A stretch of DNA of 64,000 bases from Fodinibacter sp963811825 (GCA_963811825.1 CAWESS010000019.1:1-64000); one strand, 5' to 3'; counted from the stretch's first letter, positions 18,313-28,090 are shown. The notes: generated from the letters alone by a model not told the origin. Program-made: numbers and translations.

Positions 18313-20061
18313 GTGAACAGCGCGGGCCGCGGCTCTGCCGACGAGGCGGAGTTCGTCGAGTTCGCCCAGTCCCGCCAGGGTGCGTTGCTGCGCGTGGCCT
18401 ACCTCGTGTGCGGGGACCTCGACATCGCACAGCAGGTGCTCCAGAAGACCTTCGTGTCCTTCGCCGGGCAGTGGGACCAGGTCGGCGACGAACGGCCGGA
18501 TGCCGTGGTGCGCCGCCTCCTCTACCGCGACGCCGTGGCGTCGTGGCACGGCCGTGAGGCGCCGGTGCCACCGCTGCGAGGGGACGACGGCTGGCTCTCC
18601 GACGACGAGACCGAGGCGGATCGGCGACGCGCCGAGGTGATGGCTGCGCTCGATCTGCTGACTCCGCCCCAACGGGCGGCGGTCGTGGCCCGGCACCTCG
18701 AGCACCGCGGCGACGACGAGTCCGCTGCGCTGCTCGGGCACCCGGTCCGCACGGTGCGCGCCGACCACGACAGCGCCCTCGAGCTGCTCCCGTGGCCACC
18801 CGCCGAGGTGGGCGATCAGCTCGAGTTCGCCAGTGACGACCTCCCGGAGCGCGACCTCGTCGAGGGTGCGTGGGAGAGCGCCCGACGTCGGCACCGGACC
18901 GTGGTCCGCCGCAGCGTCCTCGGCGCGGGGGTGGGTCTCGCCGGTGTCGCCGTGGCCACGGTCGCGCTGCGCGAGCCGGACGCGACCCCGGGACCCGTCC
19001 CGACGTCGACCCTGACCACCGGTGTCGCTGACGGCCGGTTGCCGCTGCTCGAGATCCAGGGAGCCCGCGTGTACCTCGCACCGGAACCGCGATCCGAAGG
19101 CCGTCTCCCGGTGTACCCCTTGCGCGAGGAGCTGGCCCTGCCGGTGAACCTCGGCCCGGGGGAACCGCCCCGGCGTGCGGTGCTCGGTACGGATGGTGTC
19201 GACGGGGTGTCGCAGGCGGTGCGCGCCGTCTTCATGGTCGCCGTCGACGGCGAGCGGACGTCACCGGTGCTCTACGCCCCCGGTGCGCCGACGCCTCACG
19301 TGCTGGTGCCGCAGGTTCGCGTGCCGCAGACCTTCGGGCGGTCCGGGCCGCTCGGTCCTCGGGCGATCTCCGACGACCGCCACCGGATCGTGCTGCACCG
19401 ACCGGCCGGGGTGGTCGTCGTGGATGCCCGTGACGGCTCGATGCTCGAGATCCCCGTTCCGGACCCGACCCTCGTCGTCGCCGGCTTTGCCCGTGACGGG
19501 CAGACGATCGTGGCCCGGGGGCGCGACGCGGGGTGGGTCATCGACCCCCGGACCGCGCAGGTGCGGCGCAGTGAGGATGCCGTGAGCCCCGACTGGTCGG
19601 ACCTCGTCGACTCCGGCGGGGCCGCGGTGCTGCGCACGTTCTCCGGACAGGGTGAGATCACCGGCAGCAAGGACCTTCGGGGGCCTCCCGTCGTTCCGCA
19701 CAGCACATCGGTTGCCAACACCGAGGGCTGGGTCAGCACCGGCGCCTTCCTCCCGGAGACCTACCAGCGGGAGATCGAGCGGTCGCAAGGCCTCGTCGCG
19801 GCCCAGGGTGACCTGCCGCCCGTTCCCCGCGTCCTCGCCGCCACCGAAGGTCCGCTCGTGCCGGCGCAGTGTTACCGGGCCATGGGCTGGGGCCCGGCTG
19901 CCGTGGTGTTCTTCGAGTCCCGCTCGCAGCGACCCGGCTTCCAGGGCACGGTGCGCCGGCTGCTGGCCTGGGACGTGCTGCGTGCCCGGCTGTGGCGGGT
20001 CGCCGACATCGAGCCCGCCGGTGTCCGGGAAGGTGAGTTCACCGGCTCCTACGCGATCTGA
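18313..20061 (+). CDS. ECF sigma factor fused to membrane anchor and C-terminal sensor-like domain
   Basis: A 582-residue protein. Residues 10-55 resemble sigma region 2 (FVEFAQSRQGALLRVAYLVCGD, then QQVLQKTFVSFAGQW); 108-160 resemble region 4 with its TPPQRAAVVARHLE helix and HTH. A single hydrophobic helix follows at 200-220 after an Arg-rich stretch, so residues 225-582 should lie outside the membrane. That part is beta-rich with repeated D-G motifs (ARDGQTIVARG) like a propeller. Start GTG 18313 has GAGGTGG five bases upstream. ECF factors with C-terminal extensions are known, but anchoring the sigma domains to a large external domain is unusual. It is divergent from the Hsp90 gene. Confidence 0.82.
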   Translation: MNSAGRGSADEAEFVEFAQSRQGALLRVAYLVCGDLDIAQQVLQKTFVSFAGQWDQVGDERPDAVVRRLLYRDAVASWHGREAPVPPLRGDDGWLSDDETEADRRRAEVMAALDLLTPPQRAAVVARHLEHRGDDESAALLGHPVRTVRADHDSALELLPWPPAEVGDQLEFASDDLPERDLVEGAWESARRRHRTVVRRSVLGAGVGLAGVAVATVALREPDATPGPVPTSTLTTGVADGRLPLLEIQGARVYLAPEPRSEGRLPVYPLREELALPVNLGPGEPPRRAVLGTDGVDGVSQAVRAVFMVAVDGERTSPVLYAPGAPTPHVLVPQVRVPQTFGRSGPLGPRAISDDRHRIVLHRPAGVVVVDARDGSMLEIPVPDPTLVVAGFARDGQTIVARGRDAGWVIDPRTAQVRRSEDAVSPDWSDLVDSGGAAVLRTFSGQGEITGSKDLRGPPVVPHSTSVANTEGWVSTGAFLPETYQREIERSQGLVAAQGDLPPVPRVLAATEGPLVPAQCYRAMGWGPAAVVFFESRSQRPGFQGTVRRLLAWDVLRARLWRVADIEPAGVREGEFTGSYAI

Positions 20062-20882
20062 GGCCCGGTCGCGATCGGCCGGCTCGGGTCCTCGATCCAT
20101 TCGCTCCACGACCCGATGTAGGGGATCGCGTCGATCCCCGCCGTGTGCAGCGCCAGGGCCAGCTGGGCCGCCGTGACCCCTGACCCGCAGGTCGTGCCGA
20201 CCGGGGTGTCGCGGTGCACCCCCACGGCCGCTGCCACCCGCCGGATCTGCTCGGGTGGCAGGAACCTGCCGTCAGTGTCCAGGAGGTCGGCGATCGGGAG
20301 GTTGGCCGAGCCGGGGACGCGCCCGGCCACCCGGTCGATGGGCTCGCTCTCGCCGCGGAACCGCTCCGGGGTCCGGGCGTCCAGCAGCACCCCCGATCGG
20401 GCCATGTCGGCGGCGCCGACGGCATCGAGCACCGGCACCGACCCGGCGCGCACGGTGATGCTTCCCTGCGGAGGGTGCGGCACGGCATCCGTCACCGGGA
20501 GCCCGGCCCGTCGCCACGCGGCGAGCCCGCCGTCGAGCACCCTCACCCGGGGGTGGGCCGCCCAGCGCAGCACCCACCAGGCCCGGCCCGCGGCGAGCGA
20601 GGCGTCCTGGTCGTAGACGACGACGTGGTCGTCGTCGTCGATCCCGCAGGCGCGCAACGCCGTCTCCAGCACGTGCGGATCGGGCAGCGGATGCCGTCCG
20701 CGCACCCCGGGCGGCCCCGCCAGCGCCGCGTCGAGGTCGAGGTGCGGCGCGCCGGGGAGGTGTGCCCCGGCATACAGCTGCGGCCCCGGCGTGCCCCGCA
20801 GGTTGTACTGGACGTCGATGACCTTCACGGCCTGACGGGACAGGTCGGCGGCCAGGTCGTGGGGGGTCACGAGCGCGTTCAT
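20049..20882 (-). CDS. 3-mercaptopyruvate/thiosulfate sulfurtransferase (tandem rhodanese)
   Basis: A 277-residue two-domain rhodanese. The first domain (about 1-130) is structural; the second carries the active-site loop C-G-S-G-V-T-A with Cys232, the loop typical of mercaptopyruvate sulfurtransferases, whereas thiosulfate-type enzymes usually have CRKGVT. It transfers sulfur from 3-mercaptopyruvate to thiol or cyanide acceptors in the cytoplasm. The ATG at 20882 is preceded by TTGGAT and six bases. The 3' end overlaps the convergent ECF sigma gene by 13 bases. Confidence 0.92.
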   Translation of the reverse strand: MNALVTPHDLAADLSRQAVKVIDVQYNLRGTPGPQLYAGAHLPGAPHLDLDAALAGPPGVRGRHPLPDPHVLETALRACGIDDDDHVVVYDQDASLAAGRAWWVLRWAAHPRVRVLDGGLAAWRRAGLPVTDAVPHPPQGSITVRAGSVPVLDAVGAADMARSGVLLDARTPERFRGESEPIDRVAGRVPGSANLPIADLLDTDGRFLPPEQIRRVAAAVGVHRDTPVGTTCGSGVTAAQLALALHTAGIDAIPYIGSWSEWIEDPSRPIATGPQIA

Positions 20883-20931
20883 CCAGCCATCCAAGCACCG
20901 ACGCGTGCGAGGGCTGGGGGAGGATGGAGGC

Positions 20932-21663
20932 GTGGCTGCTCCGGTGCGTGTCGTCCTCGTCCACGGCTCCCAGCTGAGCGCGGCGCAGTGGTGGCGCTAC
21001 GGCGCGCTGCTCGGGCCGGATGTCGAGCTCGCCGTGCCCGACCTGCCGGCGCACGGGTCACGACGCGATGAGCCGTTCACGTGGGAGCGGGCGCTCGAGG
21101 TCGTGGGGGAGGCCGTGGACGGCGGTGACCCCGACGTCCCGGTCGTGCTCGTGGGCCACAGCCTCGGCGGGTACCTCGCGATGGCGTATGCCGCGGCACA
21201 CCCGCAGCGGCTGTCGGGCCTGGCGCTGCTGGGAGCCTCGGCGGTGCCCGCGGGGCCGGGGGCTGCGCTGTACCGGGCCATCGCGTCGGTGGAGCAGCGG
21301 CTCGGGGTCGACCGGATGTCGCGGGCCCTGGACCGGCAGTTCGCGGCGCTGCTGCCGGACGAGCTCGCCGCGGTCATCAAGGAGGCGGGGTACGGCTTCG
21401 ACGGCATCCCGGCGGCGTGGGCCGGTGTCATGGGGCTCTGCCGACCCGAGATGCTCGGTGAGGTCACCTGCCCGGTGCTGCTGGTCAACGGTCAGCTCGA
21501 CCAGCTGCGGGTGGACGTGCGTCGCTACGTGCGTGCCGCGCGCTCGGCGAGGTGGGTGCGCGTGGTGACGGTGCGGCACGGGTTGCACGTCTTCCCGCTG
21601 ACCCACCCGCACGAGACGGCAGCGGCCCTGTGGGAGGTCGTCACCGCGGCGCGCCGATCGTGA
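20932..21663 (+). CDS. alpha/beta hydrolase
   Basis: A 243-residue alpha/beta hydrolase with the oxyanion HG near residue 11, nucleophile elbow G-H-S-L-G-G (Ser about 77), a late Asp in NGQLDQLR and the catalytic His in VRHGLHVFP. Substrate unknown; the fold covers esterases, lactonases and others. GTG at 20932 sits six bases after GAGGAT. Convergent with the metallo-beta-lactamase-fold gene, with a 23-base overlap at the 3' ends. Confidence 0.88.
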   Translation: MAAPVRVVLVHGSQLSAAQWWRYGALLGPDVELAVPDLPAHGSRRDEPFTWERALEVVGEAVDGGDPDVPVVLVGHSLGGYLAMAYAAAHPQRLSGLALLGASAVPAGPGAALYRAIASVEQRLGVDRMSRALDRQFAALLPDELAAVIKEAGYGFDGIPAAWAGVMGLCRPEMLGEVTCPVLLVNGQLDQLRVDVRRYVRAARSARWVRVVTVRHGLHVFPLTHPHETAAALWEVVTAARRS

Positions 21664-22444
21664 CGGCGCCGCCGACGTCCGGGACGAGGGCGACGGCATC
21701 CGAGACGGTCGCGAGGTCGTCGGCGAAACGGTCGCCCGGGTCGGTGGTCCACGACAGGCGGGAGGACGGCCAGCCCGACGGGTGCAGGGTGCCGTAGTGG
21801 ATCGGCACGACGTGTCGTGCACCGCTGCGGACGGCTGCCTCGGCGGCCTGCGCCGGGCCCATGTGCCCGGGGGAGAGCCGGGGCCCCCACCCGCCCACGG
21901 GGAGCAGGGCCAGGTCGATCTGGCCCCCTGCCAGCTGGGGGAGCAGCTCCATGTCGGGGTGCAGCGAGGTGTCCCCGGCGAACCACACGACCACACCCCC
22001 GCCGCGCACGAGCATGCCCGTCGCACCGTTGGGCCGGTGCGGCATCGGCCGGGCCTCGTGGTCGGCTCGCACGAGGAGCACCTCGACTTCCGGGGCCACG
22101 GCGTGCCACGTGTCGGTGGAGGCGTCGCCGACCCCGAGGCGGTGCTTGTCCAGCCAGGGCCGGTTGATGGGTTCGGTGAAGACCGGAACCTGGCCGAGGC
22201 GGCGCAGCGACGGCAGGTCGGCGTGGTCGTGGTGCAGGTGGCTGAGGAGCACGGCATCGACGTCGTCGACGTGTCGGTGCAGGGGCAGGTCCTGCCGCCG
22301 ACGCAGGGGACCCAGCCGGGGCCGCAGGAGGGGGTCGGTGAGGATGCGGGCCCCACCGATGTCGAGCAGCACGCTCGCGTGGCCGAGCCAGGTGGCACGC
22401 ACGCCGCCCTCCCCGGGGGGACGTCGTGTCGCGCGCGGTGCCAC
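21641..22444 (-). CDS. metallo-beta-lactamase fold hydrolase (UlaG-like)
   Basis: A 267-residue MBL-fold protein of the UlaG/YtnP-like type (ATWLGHASVLLDIGG start). Metal ligands are in SHLHHDHADL, then a His in TLHPSG region and Asp in FAGDTSLHPD. Such proteins hydrolyse phosphodiesters, lactones or N-acyl phospholipids; the substrate here is unknown. The GTG at 22444 follows TAGAGT by seven bases, which fixes a leaderless start and discards the longer Pro/Arg-rich N-terminus that would be possible from 22516. Confidence 0.88.
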   Translation of the reverse strand: MAPRATRRPPGEGGVRATWLGHASVLLDIGGARILTDPLLRPRLGPLRRRQDLPLHRHVDDVDAVLLSHLHHDHADLPSLRRLGQVPVFTEPINRPWLDKHRLGVGDASTDTWHAVAPEVEVLLVRADHEARPMPHRPNGATGMLVRGGGVVVWFAGDTSLHPDMELLPQLAGGQIDLALLPVGGWGPRLSPGHMGPAQAAEAAVRSGARHVVPIHYGTLHPSGWPSSRLSWTTDPGDRFADDLATVSDAVALVPDVGGAVTIGAPR

Positions 22445-22527
22445 GGCACCCACTCTAGGGCCGGGGCGGGGGTGCGGTGCGCCGCGGTTTGGGGGGCGGT
22501 GCGCGCTCGGGGACAATGGTCGGCACC

Positions 22528-23735
22528 ATGTCCGTGTCTCCTGCCGTCCTGCCGCCGCTGCACCTCGGGCGACACGTCATCGAGTCCCCCGTGGTGCTCG
22601 CGCCGATGGCGGGGATCACGAACCGGGCCTTTCGCCGGCTGTGCCGCGAGTCGGGCAGCGCCGGTGTCGCGGCGGGCGGTGCGTCCGGGCGTCCGGGGCG
22701 TCCAGCCTGTACGTGTCGGAGATGGTCACCTCCCGGGCGCTGGTGGAGCGCAGCACCGAGTCGATGCGGCTCATCTCGCACGACCCGCAGGAGCACCCGC
22801 GCTCGGTGCAGCTCTACTCGGTCGACCCGGTGACCGCGGGGCTCGCGGCGCGGATGCTCGTCTCGGAGGACCGCGCCGACCACATCGACCTCAACTTCGG
22901 CTGCCCGGTTCCCAAGGTCACGCGCAAGGGCGGCGGGGCGGCCCTGCCGTGGAAGACCGGGCTCTTCCGGGCCATCGTCGCGGCCGTGGTGCGTGAGGCC
23001 TCGCCGTATGCCGTGCCCGTCACCGTGAAGATGCGCGTCGGGATCGACGCCGAGCACGTGACCTACCTCGACGCCGGACGGATCGCCGAGGCCGAGGGGG
23101 TGGCGGCGGTCGCCCTCCACGCGCGCACGGCATCCCAGGCGTATTCGGGCCAGGCCGACTGGTCGGCGATCGCGCGGCTGAAGGAGGCCGTGACCTCGAT
23201 CCCGGTGCTCGGCAACGGCGACATCTGGTCGGCCGAGGACGCGCTGGCCATGGTGGCCCGGACCGGCTGCGACGGGGTGGTCGTGGGGCGTGGGTGCCTG
23301 GGCCGGCCGTGGCTGTTCACCGACCTGGCTGCTGCCTTCGCCGGGTCGGGCGAGCGGGTGCGGCCCGGGCTGCGCGAGGTCACCGACACCTTGCGGCGCC
23401 ACGCGGTGTACCTCGTCGACTTCTACGACGGGGACGAGGGGCGTGCCTGCCGCGACATCCGCAAACACATCGCCTGGTACCTCAAGGGCTTCCCGGCCGG
23501 GTCGACCGTGCGACACCAGCTGGCCCTCGTCGACAGCCTCCAGGCGATCGACGACCTCATCGGCACCATGGATCTCGACGCGCCGTGGCCCGGTGAGGCG
23601 GCCGAGGGGCAGCGTGGCCGGGCCGGGTCGCCGCGGGTCGTCGCCCTGCCCGAGAACTGGCTGCGCTCGCGCGAGCTCGACGAGGCCCAGTCGGCCCAGG
23701 TCGCCCAGGCCGAGCTGAGCGTCTCCGGCGGCTGA
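22528..23735 (+). pseudogene. dusB: tRNA-dihydrouridine synthase DusB, one frameshift
   Basis: Reduces uridines in the D-loop of tRNA using FMN and NADPH. The N-terminal 45 residues (VVLAPMAGITNRAFRRLCRESG) and the rest (SLYVSEMVTSRALVER, then NFGCPVPKVTRKGGGAAL with the catalytic Cys, and GNGDIWSAEDA, VGRGCLGRPW) lie in two frames. The shift falls near the GGGG run 22695-22698; adding one G restores a ~402-residue protein. The ~17-residue Gly/Ala-rich insert before the shift is where other actinobacterial members also have a variable loop. Because DusB is widely conserved, sequencing error is likely. GACAAT ten bases before the ATG may be its -10. Confidence 0.87.
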
Positions 23736-23882
23736 CCCCGGCTGCCGCGGCACTGTCCGCCGCGGGGTCGAGGTGATATCGCTCGTGGATCCGTGCACCT
23801 GGGGTTCGACTGCGCAGGTCACTCGCGTGGACGTGTCGGTGCTGATCGCTATCGTCGCGTGCATGACGGAGTTGATCGGGAC

Positions 23883-24557
23883 ATGCAGGTGATCGGGACG
23901 CCCGGGGGCACACCCGAGCGGCCGGCGCTGTTCTTTCGCGATGCCGCCGAGTTCGGCCGCTGGCTCGAGCGCCACCACGCCACCGAGACCGAGCTGTGGA
24001 TGGGCTTCTACCGCAAGGGCCACCCGCAGGCCGGCCTCATGTGGCCGGAGGCCGTGCGCGAGGCCTTGTGCTGGGGCTGGATCGACAGCGTGGCGCAGGG
24101 CATCGACGAACACACCCGCCGGCAGCGGTGGACCCCGCGCAAGAAGGGCAGCAACTGGTCCGCGATCAACATCGCCTCGGTGGCCGAGCTCACGGCACAG
24201 GGTCGGATGAGGCCCGCAGGGCTCGCCGCGTTCGCCCTCCGCCGCGAGGACCGCTCGGGTGTCTACGCCTACGAGACGCGCGAGCTCGAGCTGTCCCCGG
24301 AGTATGCCGTCGCCCTCGCCGCCGACCTCGCAGCGACGGCCTTCTGGGAGCAGGCGACCCCGAGCTACCGCAAGACGGCGGTCACCTGGGTCATGACCGC
24401 CAAGCAGGAGGCGACGCGTGACGCGCGCATGGCGCAGCTCGTCATGGACTGCGCCACCGGGGTGATGATCAAGCCCCAGCGCTACGGCACCGAGCCCGCC
24501 TGGCTCGCTCGCGCGGCTGCTGCTGCCGCCGCCGCAGGAGGGGGACCGACGCCGTAG
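23883..24557 (+). CDS. YdeI/OmpD-associated family protein
   Basis: A 224-residue protein of the YdeI-type family (FFRDAAEFGRWLERHHATETELWMGFYRKG, then EALCWGWIDSVAQGID and RKKGSNWSAIN), widespread in actinobacteria and loosely linked to bacteriocin or peptide resistance. The C-terminus ends in a poly-Ala stretch. The start is unusual: an ATG at 23863, seven bases after TATCGT, would read only nine codons, whereas the ATG at 23883 enters the long frame. A 10-base repeat around the start suggests that a 17-base insertion moved the start (see findings). Confidence 0.82.
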   Translation: MQVIGTPGGTPERPALFFRDAAEFGRWLERHHATETELWMGFYRKGHPQAGLMWPEAVREALCWGWIDSVAQGIDEHTRRQRWTPRKKGSNWSAINIASVAELTAQGRMRPAGLAAFALRREDRSGVYAYETRELELSPEYAVALAADLAATAFWEQATPSYRKTAVTWVMTAKQEATRDARMAQLVMDCATGVMIKPQRYGTEPAWLARAAAAAAAAGGGPTP

Positions 24558-24567
24558 GCTCGCCGCC

Positions 24568-25806
24568 GTGACGTACACCGAGCGCGACCGCGAGCGCTGG
24601 GTCGCCGAGGACCCCGCCCACAAGCGAGCCGATCGCGACGACTTCGCCCGCGACCGGGCCCGCCTGCTCCACTCCGCGAGCCTGCGCCGGCTGTCCGCGA
24701 AGACGCAGGTCGTCCAGCCGGGCAGCGACGACTTCGTCCGGAACCGGCTCACCCACTCGCTCGAGGTGGCCCAGATCGGCCGCGAGTTCGGTGCGGCCCT
24801 GGGGTGCAACGCCGACGTCGTCGACACCGCGTGCCTGGCCCACGACCTCGGCCACCCGCCGTTCGGGCACAACGGGGAGTCGGCCCTGGATGCCGTCGCG
24901 GCCGGCATCGGCGGCTTCGAGGGCAACGCCCAGACGCTGCGACTGCTCACCCGGCTCGAGGCCAAGCGAACCCGGCCCGACGGGCGCTCGGCCGGGCTCA
25001 ACCTCACCCGGGCCAGCCTGGATGCCTCGACCAAGTACCCGTGGCGCCGAGGGAGCGGGCCGCGGCCGACCGTGAAGTTCGGGGTCTACGACGACGACCT
25101 CGACGTCTTCACCTGGTTCCGCGACGGCGTCGAGCCGGGACGCCGCTCAGCCGAGGCGGAGGTCATGGACTGGTCGGACGACGTGGCCTACTCGGTGCAC
25201 GATGTCGAGGACGCGATCGCCTCCGGCTGGCTGGACCCGCAGCGGCTGCGCGACCGCGCCGACGTCGAGTCGGTGCTGGCCGTCGCCGGTGAGATCTATG
25301 AACCCGACCTGTCGGCCGACGAGCTCGCCGAGGCTCTCGACCGCGTCCTGGCCACCGGCGCGGTGCCCATGACCTACGACGGGTCTCGTCCCGCGCTCGC
25401 GGCGCTGAAGGACATGACCTCGCACCTCATCGGCAGGTTCGTCATGGCCGTCGAGCAGGCCACCCGGGCCGAGCACGGACCCGAGCCCCTGACCCGGCAC
25501 GGCGGCCGCCTCGTGGTGCCGCGCACCGCCCGCGCCGAGTGCGCGGTTCTCAAGGGGGTGGCTGCGCACTACGTGATGCACGCGGCCGAACGCGTCGCGC
25601 TCCACGCCCGTCAGCGCGACGTCGTCGCCGAGCTCGTCGCGGCCTACGAGGCAGACCCCCACCGGCTCGACCCCGACCTGCGCGCCGACTGGGAGGCCGC
25701 GGCCGGGGATGCCTCGGCGCTGCGCGTGCTCGTGGACCAGGTCGCCTCGCTCACCGACGTGCGGGCGCTGACCCTGCACCGGCGCTGGTGCCGCGACACG
25801 GCGTAG
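24568..25806 (+). CDS. dgt: deoxyguanosinetriphosphate triphosphohydrolase-like protein
   Basis: A 412-residue HD-domain enzyme of the dGTPase family, which cleaves dNTPs to the nucleoside and triphosphate. The HD site is at about residues 65-97: NRLTHSLEVAQI (His) and CLAHDLGHPPFGHNGE (His92, Asp93). A later Asp in WSDDVAYSVHDVED completes the metal site. GTG at 24568 follows TAGGCT by seven bases, a leaderless start. The next gene in many actinobacterial genomes is dnaG, and here dnaG lies 2.4 kb on, with two exported proteins in between. Confidence 0.95.
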   Translation: MTYTERDRERWVAEDPAHKRADRDDFARDRARLLHSASLRRLSAKTQVVQPGSDDFVRNRLTHSLEVAQIGREFGAALGCNADVVDTACLAHDLGHPPFGHNGESALDAVAAGIGGFEGNAQTLRLLTRLEAKRTRPDGRSAGLNLTRASLDASTKYPWRRGSGPRPTVKFGVYDDDLDVFTWFRDGVEPGRRSAEAEVMDWSDDVAYSVHDVEDAIASGWLDPQRLRDRADVESVLAVAGEIYEPDLSADELAEALDRVLATGAVPMTYDGSRPALAALKDMTSHLIGRFVMAVEQATRAEHGPEPLTRHGGRLVVPRTARAECAVLKGVAAHYVMHAAERVALHARQRDVVAELVAAYEADPHRLDPDLRADWEAAAGDASALRVLVDQVASLTDVRALTLHRRWCRDTA

Positions 25807-25913
25807 GAACATTCCCGGAATCAGGTCACGGTTGGGAACCGATCTGGCAGGGTGACCGTCAGACGGGCTCACGATGACGTGAACACCGCACTGGGGGAAT
25901 GGGGATGGGGACC

Positions 25914-27332
25914 ATGTCGATCATTGGGCAGCCTGCACCGGGGGACACCACACCAACGGGGCCCGCAGTGCCAGCACGACCCGCACCTCCCGCCCAGCCC
26001 GCGCGCCGACACGTCCTGCTCGGGGGCGGCCTCGTGTTCGGGGCGGCGCTCGCGGCGTCGCCGGCCGCCCAGGCCGACCCGGGTCACGCGGCGCAGCCGA
26101 CATCGGCCCACGGGTCACGGCATGCGCGGGAGTGGGTGCAGGCCGTCTACGACCTCACCTGGCGCGACGACGTCGCCACCACGCTCGGCACCACGCCCCC
26201 GAACGCCGCACGGTGCTACGCCTACGTCATGCTCGCGATGTACGAGGCGGTCGCGGCCGGGGACTCACGCCTGCGCAGCGCCGGCGGCCAGCTCCACGGG
26301 CTCGGCCCGATGCCCAAGCCGCGGGGGCGCATCGACTGGCCCGTCGCGATGGCCGAGAGCGCCCATGCCACGACCTTCGTCGTCCACGGACGGATGGCCC
26401 CGCAGCGCCTCGCTCTCATCACGTCGCTCCGGGACGCCCACGTCGCCGAGCGCCTGGCCGCAGGCGTCCCCGAGCACACGATCGTGAGGTCGCAGGCCCA
26501 TGGCCGCGCCGTCGCGGCCGTCATCGCGGCTCGGGTCGAGGGCGACGGCTTCGCCGCGACGGTCGGCCTGCCGTACGTCCCGCCGACCGGCGAGGGCCTC
26601 TGGGTCTCGACGCCGCCCAACTACCGACCGGCCATCGAGCCCTACTGGTCGCGCGTCCAGCCCTTCGTCATGGCGGATGCCGGTGAGGTCCACCCTGCTC
26701 CGCACGTCCCGTTCTCGACCGAGGCGGGGTCGCCGTTCTGGCAGCAGGCGAACGCGACCTACCAGCAGAGCCTGGTCAACACCGACGAGCAGAAAGCGAT
26801 CGCGCGTTTCTGGACCGACAACCCGATCAACTCCGGGCTCCCGTCCGGGCACTGGTTGCTCGCCGTGTCGCAGTTCGCCGAGCAGCAGCGGCTCGACCTC
26901 GGGCTGACGGTGGAGGCGCTCATGCGCACCTCGGTCGCGCTCCACGACGCGTTCCTCAGCTGCTGGAACCACAAGTACGAGATCAACCTCATCCGGCCGA
27001 TCAGCTACGTCAACCGGTACATCGACCCGACGTGGGCGACCTTCATCAACACCCCGCAGTTTCCCGAGTACCCCTCGGGCCACTCCGTCTCCTCCAACGC
27101 GGCGGCCACGGTGCTCACCGCCCTCGTCGGCAACGTCGCCTACGTCGACGACAGCCATCGCGATCGGGGGATGCCGTCGCGCATGTTCGCGTCGTTCCAG
27201 GACGCTGCGGACGAGGCGGCGCGCTCCCGCATCTACGGCGGCATCCACTACCCGATGGGTGTGCAGGGCGGCATCGCCCACGGCTCTGCGGTCGGGAACC
27301 TCGTCCTCGAACGGCTGAACACCCGGCGCTGA
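25914..27332 (+). CDS. Tat-exported vanadium haloperoxidase / PAP2-type phosphatase
   Basis: A 472-residue protein with a twin-arginine signal: RRHVLLGGGLVFGAALAA preceded by a long Pro/Ala n-region and followed by SPAAQA. The catalytic pattern of vanadium haloperoxidases and acid phosphatases is visible: K-Y-E-I-N-L-I-R-P near 354, EYPSGHSVSS near 386, and SRIYGGIHYPMGVQGG near the C-terminus with the catalytic His. Such proteins bind vanadate or phosphate; whether this one halogenates or dephosphorylates cannot be told. Export by Tat implies cofactor or folding before export. Start could also be the ATG at 25899. Confidence 0.85.
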   Translation: MSIIGQPAPGDTTPTGPAVPARPAPPAQPARRHVLLGGGLVFGAALAASPAAQADPGHAAQPTSAHGSRHAREWVQAVYDLTWRDDVATTLGTTPPNAARCYAYVMLAMYEAVAAGDSRLRSAGGQLHGLGPMPKPRGRIDWPVAMAESAHATTFVVHGRMAPQRLALITSLRDAHVAERLAAGVPEHTIVRSQAHGRAVAAVIAARVEGDGFAATVGLPYVPPTGEGLWVSTPPNYRPAIEPYWSRVQPFVMADAGEVHPAPHVPFSTEAGSPFWQQANATYQQSLVNTDEQKAIARFWTDNPINSGLPSGHWLLAVSQFAEQQRLDLGLTVEALMRTSVALHDAFLSCWNHKYEINLIRPISYVNRYIDPTWATFINTPQFPEYPSGHSVSSNAAATVLTALVGNVAYVDDSHRDRGMPSRMFASFQDAADEAARSRIYGGIHYPMGVQGGIAHGSAVGNLVLERLNTRR

Positions 27333-27413
27333 CCCGGCGCCCCCATTCTCCGCGCGGGGTGGCCGCGCGGCCGTGGCCCGGGCAGTCGACGGGCCGATCC
27401 GAAGGAGCAGCAC

Positions 27414-28090
27414 ATGACATCCCTGACCGCACGCCTGGCGGCCGCAGCACTCGCCGTGCCGCTCGTCATCGCAACCGCCGGCACCGCGAACGCCGGCTCG
27501 AAGTGGACCTACAAGAGCAGTGGCTCCTTCGCCTCCGTCAGCTGGATGGAGGTCGGCGAGCTGCCGGCCCCGGTGCTCGGCAACTACCACGTCGGCTACC
27601 TCGACGTCCGCGGCGACAAGGTGGTCGACGTCTTCGGCGAGGTCACCGACTGGACCTGCCCCGAGGGTGAGCTGCCCCCTGAGTTCGGCGGCGGGCACGG
27701 CGAGGAGGAGCCGGAGACCGACTGCACCCTCGAGAGCAGCCGCTTCATCTACGCCGACCCGGGCGCGATCACCTTCACCGTCGACCGCAAGCTCAACGCC
27801 GCCACCCTCGTCGGCAACCTCATCGTCAGCGACCACGAGGGTGAGGGGACGGCAACCCCGCCGGTCAACATGACCCTCGACCGGTATCGGCGGCACCTCG
27901 AAGACGACGAGCACCTCCACCGGCACCGACCCCAACGGCAGCAAGTACACCTACCGCACGACGGAGACCGGCGCGCGAGGGTGACGTCTCGGGCCGGATC
28001 GGGGCCATGGTCTTCGACGACGAGGCCGGCGAGTTCTCGTACGGCTACTTCGGCACCTACCGCACGGACGAGCGGACCACGACCCCGTGA
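27414..28090 (+). pseudogene. secreted protein of unknown function, two frameshifts
   Basis: A GAAGGAG ribosome site precedes the ATG. The first 27 residues are a classical Sec signal ending TANA. The mature part is beta-rich and acidic. The frame breaks near 27876-27882 and again near 27971-27984; after repair it continues through a Thr/Ser/Gly-rich stretch (TSKTTSTSTG), then SGRIGAMVFDDEAGEFSYGYFGTYRT to a TGA at 28088-28090, followed at once by a strong terminator. The match between repaired end and terminator supports one gene of about 225 residues. I do not recognise the family. It may be cotranscribed with the Tat-exported enzyme upstream. Confidence 0.7.

Noticed and set aside
23863..23892. 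A nine-codon frame MTELIGTCR as a regulatory peptide
   Set aside because: More simply explained as the former gene start put out of frame by a short insertion.
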